Shown: positions 37,808 to 46,121 of the stretch, in pieces
Layout: the number at the start of each line of letters is the position of its first letter
How positions within the stretch are numbered: the first letter of the stretch is position 1
Assembly (NCBI GenBank): GCA_022826725.1
Contig: JAJDUF010000007.1
Location: 1 to 64,000, forward strand
Length of the DNA stretch: 64,000 bases
Source: Chloroflexota bacterium
Lineage (GTDB): Bacteria; Chloroflexota; UBA11872; UBA12225; JAJDUF01
Reading direction: 5' to 3'
The notes under the pieces: generated by a model
Told to the model about the DNA's origin: nothing
Seen by the model: only the letters and a program-made list of their open reading frames with translations
Databases searched by the model: none
Program-made: the position numbers and the translations under genes

Positions 37808-38004
37808 TCACAGGGGTAGATATTTACATGGATGGACAGGATGGACAGGATGGGAGTTTGTGTCGGGGCGGAGGCGGGCAGCTCCGTACCGAAAAACCTC
37901 CCGTTGGGCGGGTGCGTAGCCCCCCTATGGTCCCCCCGCAGTGCGGGGGGACGGGCGCAACATGTTGCGCCCCTACGGCTTAACCGGTACCTACCCCAGT
38001 CAGC
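37808..38004. repeat. composite intergenic repeat, copy 2
   Basis: The blocks of the copy at 11829-12043 recur here in order: TATTTACATGGATGGACAGG, CTCCGTACCGAAAAACCTCC, the CCCCCCTATGGTCCCCCC palindrome, GGGCGCAACATGTTGCGCCC and ACCTACCCCAGTCAGC. A shorter related copy is at 49403-49500. Confidence 0.85.
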
Positions 38005-38046
38005 TTCCCCCGGGGAAGGGGAGCGATGGCGGTGCCGGCATCCGCC

Positions 38047-38871
38047 TCACAGGGGGCGCTTGGCGGGGAGGCCGGGGCGGCGGGGGTAGAGGTCGGGGGT
38101 GGGGTGCTGCTTCTCGACGACGAGCAGGGCATGGTCCGATAGCGCCTGCTGTACTGCTGCCAGGTGGCAGGCTGGTTCCGGGGCTTGACCGGCGGGAGAT
38201 GGTAGCGTCACCAGCACCAGGCGTGGCGGACCACCGCCGAGCAGTAGGCAGGCGCGCTGGCACGCGACCAACTCACCTTGGCCCTTATCAGCCGTTTTCT
38301 GGGCGATGAGGCGACCGCCGATCCGCAAGAAGGGTAGGGCGTATTCCACCAGCACGGGCGCCGGTGCTACGGCCCGTGCCAGCACCACGTCGTACTGCTC
38401 GCGGTGGGCCGGCTGCCGGGCTAGGTCCTCGGCGCGGGTGGTGAGGACCGTCGTGGCCGCCAGGTCGAGGCGGCGAACCAGGGCGGCGAGGAAAGCGGTC
38501 TTCTTGCCTACCGAATCGATCAGCGTGAGGCCGATGTGGGGCCGGAGCAGCTTGAGGGGCAGGCCGGGGAAGCCGGCCCCGGACCCAATATCAATTGCGC
38601 GGATGGGGCGGTCTGTCGCCGTGGGCCAGGCCAGCAGGCAGGTGAGCGAGTCTACGAAGTGCCGCATCTCGACCTGCGCCGGGTCGGTGATGGCCGTGAG
38701 GTTGATACGCCGATTGGCGGCTAGGAGCGTATCGCGGTAGCGGTCGAAGGCGGCCAGTTGGGCGGGCGCGAGGTCGATTTCCAGAGCGGCGGCGCCAGCG
38801 CGGAGCCAGGGCAGCCGTGGACTCGCCGGTGGCTGGGCTTGGGCATTACTCGCGCCGGCGGCGGGAGTCAC
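38047..38871 (-). CDS. rsmG: 16S rRNA (guanine(527)-N7)-methyltransferase
   Basis: The 274-residue protein has the RsmG SAM-binding region AIDIGSGAGFPGLPLKLL, the preceding FDRYRDTLLAANRRINLTAI and LTLIDSVGKKTAFL. It methylates G527 of 16S rRNA. The GTG at 38871 is the longest start; a Pro/Ala-rich stretch of about 25 residues precedes the conserved region, so a later start is possible. The C-terminus (PDLYPRRPGLPAKRPL) keeps the family PRRPGxPxKxPL ending. Confidence 0.92.
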   Translation of the reverse strand: MTPAAGASNAQAQPPASPRLPWLRAGAAALEIDLAPAQLAAFDRYRDTLLAANRRINLTAITDPAQVEMRHFVDSLTCLLAWPTATDRPIRAIDIGSGAGFPGLPLKLLRPHIGLTLIDSVGKKTAFLAALVRRLDLAATTVLTTRAEDLARQPAHREQYDVVLARAVAPAPVLVEYALPFLRIGGRLIAQKTADKGQGELVACQRACLLLGGGPPRLVLVTLPSPAGQAPEPACHLAAVQQALSDHALLVVEKQHPTPDLYPRRPGLPAKRPL

Positions 38872-38930
38872 GGCGCCAGCCTCGCCGGGTCATGTAGCGA
38901 TGGACAGGTCATGGTACGATTGTACGCCGT

Positions 38931-39437
38931 ATGGATCGGCTTTGGAGTCCCTGGCGCATGGCCTACGTGACGGGCAGCAAGCGCTCGTCGGGCTGCGTCT
39001 TCTGTATTCCCGCGCAGCCGGACCGGGCCGAGGACGAGCAACGCCATATCGTCTACCGCGGCGCGCACGCTTTTATCATCCTGAATCTGTATCCGTACAA
39101 TCCCGGCCACCTCTTGATTGCCCCCTACCGGCACACCGCGGACCTAGAGAGTCTCACGGCGGGGGAGAGTGCAGAGATGATGGCGCTCGCGCAGCGGGCG
39201 TTGCGAGCGTTGCGGACCGACACCGGCCCGCACGGCTATAACATGGGGATGAATCTCGGCAGTGTCGGTGGCGCCGGTATCGCGGATCACTTGCATCTGC
39301 ATCTCGTCCCGCGCTGGAAGGGCGATACCAACTTCATGCCCGTGATCGGCGGGACGAAAGTGCTCCCGGAGCTATTGAGCGCAACGGCCGCGCGGCTGCG
39401 CGAGCGCTTGGCCGAGGTCGAGGAGGCCGGGGAGTGA
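38931..39437 (+). CDS. HIT family nucleotide hydrolase/transferase
   Basis: The 168-residue protein begins MDRLWSPWRMAYVTG, has a Cys pair (GCVFC), NLYPYNPGHLLIAPYRH and the histidine triad DHLHLHLVPRW. This is the bacterial branch related to AP4A phosphorylase. It hydrolyses or phosphorolyses dinucleoside polyphosphates or AMP adducts. It diverges from rsmG and converges with lepB. Confidence 0.9.
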   Translation: MDRLWSPWRMAYVTGSKRSSGCVFCIPAQPDRAEDEQRHIVYRGAHAFIILNLYPYNPGHLLIAPYRHTADLESLTAGESAEMMALAQRALRALRTDTGPHGYNMGMNLGSVGGAGIADHLHLHLVPRWKGDTNFMPVIGGTKVLPELLSATAARLRERLAEVEEAGE

Positions 39438-39446
39438 TGGCGGGGC

Positions 39447-39478
39447 TGGCCCTCTATGGTCCCCCCGCTACGGGGGTG
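39447..39478. repeat. family A palindrome overlapping the lepB 3' end
   Basis: GGCCCTCTATGGTCCCCCCGC then TACGGGGG is a family A copy. It supplies the lepB stop codon and its last few residues (TPVAGGP). Confidence 0.6.
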
Positions 39479-39984
39479 TAGTGGGAGAGGGGGCCGAACC
39501 AGTTCAGCGGCCAGTAGGTGAACCACGCCTTGCCGATCACATATTCCTGCGGTAGCGATCCCCAGGAGTGCGAGTCACTGCTGTTGTTGCGGTTGTCGCC
39601 GAGGACGAAGTATTCACCATCCGGCACGACACGGCGCGAGTAGTTATAGCGTGGCGGAGCACGCACATACGGCTCATCGAGCAGTTGCTCGTTGATGAAG
39701 ACCCGGCCGTCGCGTACTTCGACCGCCTCGCCGGGCAGGGCGATAATCCGCTTGATGAAGTCACGGCGCGGGTCGTGGGGGAAGCGGAAGACCACAATGT
39801 CACCGCGCTGCGGCTCGGCAAAACGGTAGGACAGCTTGTTGACGATAAGGTACTGGTTGTTGTGCAGGGTGGGCACCATGCTCAAGCCCTCGACCCGGAA
39901 GTTCTGAACGCCCAGCTGCACGCCGTAGTAGATGATGAGCGTGAGCAGGATCGTCTCGAGGATGTCGCGGATGACGGGTTTCAT
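39454..39984 (-). CDS. lepB: signal peptidase I
   Basis: The 176-residue protein has one N-terminal helix (ILETILLTLIIYYGVQLGV), catalytic Ser35 in GLSMVPTL, catalytic Lys78 in RRDFIKRIIALPG, and the GDNRNNSSDSHSWGS motif near 130. It removes signal peptides from exported proteins, several of which are encoded here. The C-terminal residues come from an intergenic repeat that runs into the gene. Confidence 0.94.
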   Translation of the reverse strand: MKPVIRDILETILLTLIIYYGVQLGVQNFRVEGLSMVPTLHNNQYLIVNKLSYRFAEPQRGDIVVFRFPHDPRRDFIKRIIALPGEAVEVRDGRVFINEQLLDEPYVRAPPRYNYSRRVVPDGEYFVLGDNRNNSSDSHSWGSLPQEYVIGKAWFTYWPLNWFGPLSHYTPVAGGP

Positions 39985-40059
39985 CGCTGCCGTAGGAGCC
40001 GAGGGAGTGGTGTGGGTGGTGTGTCCAGTTGGCGGTAGCCGGCGCTGGCCGGTTAAGAC

Positions 40060-40068
40060 AGTATAGCA
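40060..40068 (-). promoter_or_regulatory. extended -10 promoter of lepB
   Basis: On the minus strand TGC-TATACT lies about 75 nt before lepB, matching the sequences at 17395-17403 and 42316-42324. No consensus -35 is seen. Confidence 0.5.
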
Positions 40069-40135
40069 GGGGCAGCCCCGTGTCCGGCGCTGATGCCAGG
40101 CAGAGCGGGCGCGTTACCATGAGGCGCGCTGACCC

Positions 40136-41056
40136 GTGAGTGACCACACCATCGTCGTGCCGGAGGGTACCGCCGCGCAGCGCCTCGACCGCTATCTCGC
40201 GGCGGCGTTGCCGGACCTCAGTCGCACGCGCATCCAAGGCTTGATCGCGGATGGTCACGTGCGGGTGCGGGGGCGCACCGCGCGGGCGGCGCTGCGCGTG
40301 GGCGGCGGCCAGCGGATTGACGTGCATGTTCCGGCGCCGCGCCCCTCGCGGCTCACGCCGGAGCATCGTTCGTTGGACGTGCTGTTCGAGAACGACGACC
40401 TGCTGGTGGTGAACAAGCCGGCCGGCGTGGTGATGCATCCAGCGCCGGGGCACGAGACGGGCACCCTGGTCCACGCGCTGCTAGGCTACGCGCCGCAGTT
40501 GGCCGGCATTGGCGGGGAGGAGCGGCCCGGCATCGTTCACCGACTGGACAAGGACACGTCGGGCGTGCTGGTCGTGGCCAAGAACGAGCGGGCGCTGCGG
40601 GCCGTCGCCGGCCAACTGCAGGAGCGCACGGCGCACAAGGAGTACCTCGCCGTCGTCGTCGGCTACCCGGAGCCGGCCGCCGGGACCATCAGCTTGCCGG
40701 TCGGCCGCCATCCCCGGTATCGCCAGCTGATGGCCGTCGTCGCTCAGGGCCGGGCGGCCACGACCGGATATCGGACCCTCGAAACACTGGCCGGCCATAC
40801 TTATCTGCGCGTGCTGCCGGAGACCGGCCGGACGCACCAAATCCGCGTCCACCTGGCGCATATCGGTCATCCGGTGGCCGGGGATGCCACCTATGGCCGG
40901 GGGGACTCGTGTCCGGGGCTGGAGCGGCAGTTTCTCCATGCCAGCCGGTTGGTCATCCGCTTGCCGTCCACCGGCCAACCGACGACGTTTGATGCGCCGC
41001 TGCCGGACGATCTGGCCGCCGCATTGGCGCACCTGCGCGGTACCCTAAGAGGGTGA
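40136..41056 (+). CDS. 23S rRNA pseudouridine synthase, RluD/RluC family
   Basis: The 306-residue protein has an N-terminal S4 RNA-binding domain (RLDRYLAAALPDLSRTRIQGLI) and the RluA-family core with catalytic Asp138 in HRLDKDTSG, plus PETGRTHQIRVHLAHIGHPV. RluD modifies U1911/1915/1917; which uridines are targeted here cannot be told. The start is GTG. It ends 18 nt before rfbD. Confidence 0.92.
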   Translation: MSDHTIVVPEGTAAQRLDRYLAAALPDLSRTRIQGLIADGHVRVRGRTARAALRVGGGQRIDVHVPAPRPSRLTPEHRSLDVLFENDDLLVVNKPAGVVMHPAPGHETGTLVHALLGYAPQLAGIGGEERPGIVHRLDKDTSGVLVVAKNERALRAVAGQLQERTAHKEYLAVVVGYPEPAAGTISLPVGRHPRYRQLMAVVAQGRAATTGYRTLETLAGHTYLRVLPETGRTHQIRVHLAHIGHPVAGDATYGRGDSCPGLERQFLHASRLVIRLPSTGQPTTFDAPLPDDLAAALAHLRGTLRG

Positions 41057-41074
41057 CGCGGAGGTGACGGTCTG

Positions 41075-41941
41075 ATGCGGGTGCTCATCACCGGGGGGCG
41101 GGGACAGTTGGCCCACGACCTCGGACAGGTGTTTGCCGACCACGACTTGCGGCTCTTGAGCCGCGCGCAGCTCGACATCTGTAACGATGAGCAGGTGCGG
41201 GAGGTGATCGGTGCGATGCGTCCCGACGTGGTCATCAGCACAGCGGCGTTCGTGCGCGTGGACGACGCCGAGGATGAGATCGCGCAGAGCTTCGCGGTTA
41301 ACGCCGGGGGAGCCGGGCAGGTGGCGCGGGCCTGTGCGGACGCTGGCGCAACGCTGGTGCAGATCAGCACGGACTACGTGTACGGCGGGCAGCTGCAGCA
41401 GGAGCCGTTGACGGAGGCGGCGCTACCGGCCCCGCTCAACGTCTACGGCGCCTCGAAACTGGGCGGTGAATACGCGGTCCGGGCGCTCTGTCCACGGCAC
41501 TACATCATCCGTAGCTGCGGACTGTACGGCGTGGCCGGGGTGACGAGCAGGAACGGCAACTTTGTCCAGACGATGCTGCGCTTGGCACGGGCCGGCCGGT
41601 TCATCTCGGTCGTCAACGACCAGCACTGCACCCCCACGGCCACCGCCGACCTGGCGCAGGCGGTGTGCCACCTCCTGACGGCACCCGCGCCGTTCGGCCT
41701 CTACCACGTCACGAACGCCGGTGAGACGACCTGGTACGAGTTCGCGCAGCGCATCTTTGCGCTGGCCGGCCTGTCGCCGGAGGTGGCGCCGACCTCGACG
41801 GCAGTGTTCGGAGCACGGGCGCGGCGCCCGCTCTATTCCGTGCTGTCGTCGGAGCGGTACGTGCAGGTGACGGGGCGTGATCTGCCGCCCTGGGAGGATG
41901 CGCTGGCGCGGTACCTGCGGGCGACGGAGGCGATGGGTTGA
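41075..41941 (+). CDS. rfbD: dTDP-4-dehydrorhamnose reductase
   Basis: The 288-residue short-chain reductase has the NAD(P) loop ITGGRGQLAHDL, DVVISTAAFVRVDDAED, ISTDYVYGG and the catalytic YGASKLGGE. It reduces dTDP-4-keto-L-rhamnose to dTDP-L-rhamnose. The ATG follows GGAGGTGACGG. No other rfb genes are present in the window, so the pathway is encoded elsewhere or this is an RfbD-like reductase. Confidence 0.88.
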   Translation: MRVLITGGRGQLAHDLGQVFADHDLRLLSRAQLDICNDEQVREVIGAMRPDVVISTAAFVRVDDAEDEIAQSFAVNAGGAGQVARACADAGATLVQISTDYVYGGQLQQEPLTEAALPAPLNVYGASKLGGEYAVRALCPRHYIIRSCGLYGVAGVTSRNGNFVQTMLRLARAGRFISVVNDQHCTPTATADLAQAVCHLLTAPAPFGLYHVTNAGETTWYEFAQRIFALAGLSPEVAPTSTAVFGARARRPLYSVLSSERYVQVTGRDLPPWEDALARYLRATEAMG

Positions 41942-42024
41942 GGGTGGCGTGTACCTTGTCAGCATCAGGATTGATGGGATGGCAGAATGGGCAGAATAAT
42001 CGATCCTTGATCTTGTCAGTTACT

Positions 42025-42276
42025 TCAAGACCCTAGCAAGCGCTGGATCGCTACCGTGATCGCGGCTGCGGTGGCCATGCCGCCAAGTACCGCCCCTACT
42101 AACCACCGGATCAACCGCGTTTCCAATTTTGACAACTCGGCGCGGAGTTCAGCTAGGTCCGACTTGTTGGCCAGGTGTTCCAGCGTTGCCTCAATACGTG
42201 CTGTTCGCTCGTTGGTATGGTGTAGCTCCGTTCTGGTAGCGTAGTCAACTGCTCCCGGCACTGCTGCCGTCGCCAT
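42025..42276 (-). CDS. small coiled-coil protein with C-terminal membrane helix
   Basis: The 83-residue protein has a helical coiled coil (HTNERTARIEATLEHLANKS then LAELRAELSKLETRLIRWL) and one membrane helix (VGAVLGGMATAAAITVAI). It resembles the tail-anchored DUF1640/hemolysin-XhlA type in layout only. The ATG has AAAGGAGCGGAAGG directly upstream, supporting a real gene. Function unknown. Confidence 0.65.
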   Translation of the reverse strand: MATAAVPGAVDYATRTELHHTNERTARIEATLEHLANKSDLAELRAELSKLETRLIRWLVGAVLGGMATAAAITVAIQRLLGS

Positions 42277-42299
42277 CCTTCCGCTCCTTTTGCCTTGGC

Positions 42300-42324
42300 A
42301 CTACTCGCTGGCAGTAGTATAGCA
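42300..42324 (-). promoter_or_regulatory. extended -10 promoter with overlapping inverted repeat
   Basis: TGC-TATACT (minus strand, 42324 to 42316) is followed by the perfect inverted repeat ACTACT-N7-AGTAGT (42300-42318), which overlaps the -10 and could be an operator for the small coiled-coil gene. Confidence 0.45.
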
Positions 42325-42429
42325 CCATAAAGCTTTACGCTCTTTGCGCTGGCCGGCTTGTCGCTGGAGCGTAGGGATTTCTCAGCCACAGAGCACACAG
42401 AGTGGAGTCGTCCCGGTGGGTGGTTAGGG

Positions 42430-43599
42430 TTAGAGGGTGGCGACGGTCTCGGCGGTGGTGTAGCGGGCGAGGATGTCGCGCTGAACGGTGATGCCGAGGC
42501 CGGGGGCGGCGGGTACGGGCACGAATCCGCTGTGTTGGCTGATGAGCGGGCGCACGAGGTCCTGGCGGGTGGGGTGCTCGGTCCGGTCGTATTCCAGCAG
42601 CGGTTCGTAGGCGAAGGCTGGGCCGCGCCCTGGCGGGTTGAGCGGCTGGGCGCTGAGGAGGTGCAGGGTAGCCGCCAGCGCGATACCGGTGTGAAAGCAG
42701 TGGGGTACGAACGCCATGTCCTTGCCGCGGACTAGCCGGCCCAAGCGCCACATGCCGGTGATCCCGCCGGCGGAGACGACGTCGGGTTGCACGACGTCCC
42801 AGGCCGCGGCGTCGCAGCCGGCGGTGAAGTCGCTGGCGGCTCCAAGCTGCTCGCCGCCAGCGACGGGGATCGGCGCGGAGAGATTCGCAAGCGCCGCGCG
42901 TACCTGATGATAGCCGGGCCAGTCGAGTGGGCCGGTGGGTTCTTCCATCCAGCCGACGTCGTAGGCGGCGATTGCCTCGCCGAGGGCAATTGACTGCTGG
43001 GGTGTGTAGGCGGCGTTGCTGTCTACATAGAGGGCGATGTCCGGGCCGATGGCGCGCCGGATCGCGGCGGTGTGGCGGGTGTCGGCATCCAGGCCAAAGC
43101 CCGTCTTCAGCTTCATGGCGGTATAGCCGGCGGCCGCGTAGCCCTCGGCTTCGAGCACCAGCTCGCGGGCGTGCTCGGCGTCGGTCCAGCGCTCGTGGCG
43201 GAAGAGGCCGGTGGCGTAGGCGCGCACCTGCGGGCGCACGTGGCCGCTCTCGGCGCCGAGCAGACCGGCAACCGATTGGCCCAATGCCTGACCGCGCAGG
43301 TCCCACAGGGCGGTATCTACGGCGCTCAGAGGGCCGATGGGCAACGCCTCCCGCAGAGTGGTCCACAGGACGCGAGGATCAATGCGGCTCGGGTCACGGC
43401 CGAGCACGTGCGGCGCCGCGCCGGCGAGGGCAGCGATGCCGCTCTCGGAGTCGCTGCCGTTGCCCCAGCCGGAGCGGTCGTCGTCCGTGACCAGCTCCAC
43501 GAGCAGGTCGGCGCGAGCGGGCACCGGCCCGCGGCCGGTGCGGATGGGATCGGTGGGCTGCACTCGGACGCGGTAGGCGCGCATGGCGGTGACGATCAT
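42430..43599 (-). CDS. enolase-superfamily enzyme (mandelate racemase/muconate lactonizing type)
   Basis: The 389-residue protein has the MR-subgroup active site: MKLKTG (KxK), metal ligands Asp in ALYVDSNAAY, Glu in WMEEPTG and Glu in AGGEQLG, and a His in VPHCFHTG. It abstracts an alpha proton from a carboxylate, typically dehydrating or racemising a sugar acid or amino-acid derivative. It is one of three such enzymes in the window (others at 47143 and 53113) and is not closely similar to them. Confidence 0.9.
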   Translation of the reverse strand: MIVTAMRAYRVRVQPTDPIRTGRGPVPARADLLVELVTDDDRSGWGNGSDSESGIAALAGAAPHVLGRDPSRIDPRVLWTTLREALPIGPLSAVDTALWDLRGQALGQSVAGLLGAESGHVRPQVRAYATGLFRHERWTDAEHARELVLEAEGYAAAGYTAMKLKTGFGLDADTRHTAAIRRAIGPDIALYVDSNAAYTPQQSIALGEAIAAYDVGWMEEPTGPLDWPGYHQVRAALANLSAPIPVAGGEQLGAASDFTAGCDAAAWDVVQPDVVSAGGITGMWRLGRLVRGKDMAFVPHCFHTGIALAATLHLLSAQPLNPPGRGPAFAYEPLLEYDRTEHPTRQDLVRPLISQHSGFVPVPAAPGLGITVQRDILARYTTAETVATL

Positions 43600-43634
43600 G
43601 GTTTTGGTCTCCTGGGTGCTTCACTGCTGGCTGT

Positions 43635-43756
43635 CCTCACCCCCGGCCCCTCTCCCCTGGGGGGAGAGGGGAGTCAACTGGGAGTAGGCTTCATAGCCCC
43701 CCTATGGTCCCCCCGCACTGCGGGGGGACGTGGATTGCCGCGCTCGCGGGAATGAC
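43635..43756. repeat. family B dyad, family A palindrome and GATTCCCGC-type dyad
   Basis: CTCACCCCCGGCCCCTCTCC/GGAGAGGGG, then CCCCCCTATGGTCCCCCC with GCGGGGGGACG (43697-43730), then TGGATTGCCGCGCTCGCGGG. The last two occur joined also at 47045-47105. Confidence 0.75.
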
Positions 43757-43816
43757 GCTGGCACGGCGATCGGCATTCCCGATCCAGGGCATAGGGCCGG
43801 CGGTTAGGTGTTTCGG

Positions 43817-45925
43817 CTATTCTTCTTGGCCGAAGCGTTGGATTTCGGCCAGCTCCACTGCCGAAAGCTCCTGCGGGGCCTCGCCCTGGGCGACCTTGGA
43901 CGCCTGGACGTGCTTTTGGATTTCTTCGACGATCTCCGGGTTGGCCAGCGTCGTGATGTCGCCAACGTCGGTGAAGTTGGAGATGCTGGCGATGACGCGG
44001 CGCATGATCTTGCCGGAGCGGGTCTTGGGCATGTCCGGGACGAGCCAGACGTGCTTGGGCGTGGCGATGGGTCCGATCTCGGTGCGGATGGCTTGGCGCA
44101 CTTTGCCGGCGGCCTTGTCGTCGGCCTCGAAACCGGGCTTGAGCGACGCGTAGATTTCGACGGCGCGCCCCCGGATCTCGTCCATGACCGGCACCGCGGC
44201 GGCTTCGGCGACGTCCTCAACCGTGAGGGCTGCGGACTCTAGCTCCTTGGTGCCCAGGCGGTGGCCGGCGACGTTGATGACGTCGTCTACGCGGCCGAGG
44301 ATGCGGAAGTAGCCATCTGCGGCTTGCATGGCGCCGTCACCGGGGAAGTAGGGCCAGTCGCGCCAATCGGTGCTGTTCTTGTCCTTGCAGTACTTCTCGT
44401 AGTAGACCTCGACAAAGCGCTCGGGCTGGCCCCAGATGGTTTGGAAGATGCCCGGCCAGGGGTTGCGGATGACGATGTTACCGGCCTTGCCACTGCCGGC
44501 CGGGACCTCGTCGCCGTTCTCGTCGTAGACGGCTCCGTAGATGCCGAGGACGCTTGGCCCGCAGCTGCCGGGCTTCATCGGCTGGAGGGCCGGGAGGGTG
44601 CTGCCGAGGAAGCCGCCGGTCTCGGTTTGCCACCAGGTATCAACGATGATGGCCTCGCCCTTGCCGACGACCTCGTGGTACCAGCGCCAGACTTCCGGCT
44701 CGATTGGCTCGCCGACGGTCGTCATGTGCTTGAAGTGGTAGTTGTACTTCTGCGGCTCGTCGGGGCCGGCCTTGCGGAGCATGCGGATGGTGGTCGGCGC
44801 GGTGTGGAAGATGTTTACGCCGAGCCGCTCGGCAATGCGCCAGGCGCGCCCCGGATCGGGATAGGTCGGCACGCCCTCGAAGAGCACGCTCGATGCACCG
44901 AGAGACAGCGGGCCGTAGACGATGTAGGAGTGGCCGGTGATCCAGCCGATGTCGGCGAGGCACCAGTAGGTGTCTTCGGGTTGAATGTCCTGGTAGTACT
45001 TCGCCGTGCCGGTGACATAGGAGAGATAGCCGCCGGTGCTGTGCTGGCAGCCCTTCGGCCGGCCAGTGGTGCCGCTGGTGTACATGAGGAAGAGCGGCGC
45101 TTCCGCGGGCAGGGAAACCGGGTCCACCTTGGCGCCGCGGTAGTCTTTGAGCACCTCGTCAACGAAATAGTCGCGTCCTTCCACCATGGGCGTGGGCGAG
45201 GAATACTTGCCGGGATAGCGCCGCCAGACCAGTACCTTGTCCACGTTGACGCCCTCGGCTTCCGCCACGGCCACGGCTTCGTCGGCCTTGACCTTGTGGT
45301 CAAGGAGATCGCCGTTGCGGTAATAGGAGTCCATCGTAATCAGGATGTTACTGCCGGAGTCGACAATGCGGTCGCCGCAGGCGTTGCCGCTGAACCCGCC
45401 AAAGACCTCGGAGTGGATGACGCCGAGGCGGGCGCAGGCGAGCATGGCGACGGGCAACTCCGGCGTCATGGGCAGGTGGAAAGTGATCCGGTCGCCGGTC
45501 TTGACGCCGCAGAAGTCGCGTAGCAGCGCGGCGAACTCGTTGACCCGCTCGTATAGCTCCTGGTAGGTGAGCGTGACCGTCTCTTCGTCCTCGGGTTCGG
45601 GCACCCAGATGAAGGCGGCCTTGTTGCGGTTTTTTTCGAGGTGACGGTCCACGCAGTTGTAGCTGGCGTTGAGGCGGCCACCGACAAACCACTTCCAGAA
45701 GGGGGCATTGCTGGTGTCGAGGGTGGTGTGCCAGTACTTGTCCCAGTCGAGCAGGTCGGCGTAGGCCTTGAAGCACTCAGGGAACAGCTCCTCTCGGAAC
45801 TGATTGTGGATGCGTGGGTCAGCGGCGTTGGCCTGGCCGATAAAGCTCGCCGGGGGATGGTAATACTCTTCTTCCCGCCAGTGGACGGCGATCTGTGCTT
45901 CGGTCAGTCCTTGCTCGTCTGCCAT
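43817..45925 (-). CDS. acs: acetyl-CoA synthetase (AMP-forming)
   Basis: The 702-residue protein has the Acs features WFVGGRLNASYNCVDRHLE, MYTSGTTGRPKGCQH (P-loop), WWQTETGG and the C-terminal regulatory lysine site TRSGKIMRR. It activates acetate to acetyl-CoA, joining the C2 products of catabolism to central metabolism. The ATG at 45925 has CGAGGAGGAACACG upstream; the open frame continues 45 codons earlier without support. Confidence 0.95.
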   Translation of the reverse strand: MADEQGLTEAQIAVHWREEEYYHPPASFIGQANAADPRIHNQFREELFPECFKAYADLLDWDKYWHTTLDTSNAPFWKWFVGGRLNASYNCVDRHLEKNRNKAAFIWVPEPEDEETVTLTYQELYERVNEFAALLRDFCGVKTGDRITFHLPMTPELPVAMLACARLGVIHSEVFGGFSGNACGDRIVDSGSNILITMDSYYRNGDLLDHKVKADEAVAVAEAEGVNVDKVLVWRRYPGKYSSPTPMVEGRDYFVDEVLKDYRGAKVDPVSLPAEAPLFLMYTSGTTGRPKGCQHSTGGYLSYVTGTAKYYQDIQPEDTYWCLADIGWITGHSYIVYGPLSLGASSVLFEGVPTYPDPGRAWRIAERLGVNIFHTAPTTIRMLRKAGPDEPQKYNYHFKHMTTVGEPIEPEVWRWYHEVVGKGEAIIVDTWWQTETGGFLGSTLPALQPMKPGSCGPSVLGIYGAVYDENGDEVPAGSGKAGNIVIRNPWPGIFQTIWGQPERFVEVYYEKYCKDKNSTDWRDWPYFPGDGAMQAADGYFRILGRVDDVINVAGHRLGTKELESAALTVEDVAEAAAVPVMDEIRGRAVEIYASLKPGFEADDKAAGKVRQAIRTEIGPIATPKHVWLVPDMPKTRSGKIMRRVIASISNFTDVGDITTLANPEIVEEIQKHVQASKVAQGEAPQELSAVELAEIQRFGQEE

Positions 45926-46054
45926 CGTGTTCCTCCTCGGCAATCGGTGTTCCGCGCCGGCCCGGTGAATCGCCGGTGTCTGCGCTGCGATCTGCGGCAA
46001 AGAATGCGGGCCGGGCGCAGATGCGGGTAGCGCACCGGGAATTGATAGCCGCAT

Positions 46055-46066
46055 GACCAACTGGTC
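46055..46066. promoter_or_regulatory. candidate operator upstream of acs
   Basis: GACCA-AC-TGGTC is a 5-bp inverted repeat with a 2-bp centre, similar in style to TetR-family operators. It lies 130 nt before acs. No regulator gene is adjacent. Confidence 0.3.
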
Positions 46067-46121
46067 GGTTGCGACGGTGGCATTCTAAGAAGGCCGCAGC
46101 GGCCTTGTCAAAAGAGAGTGC

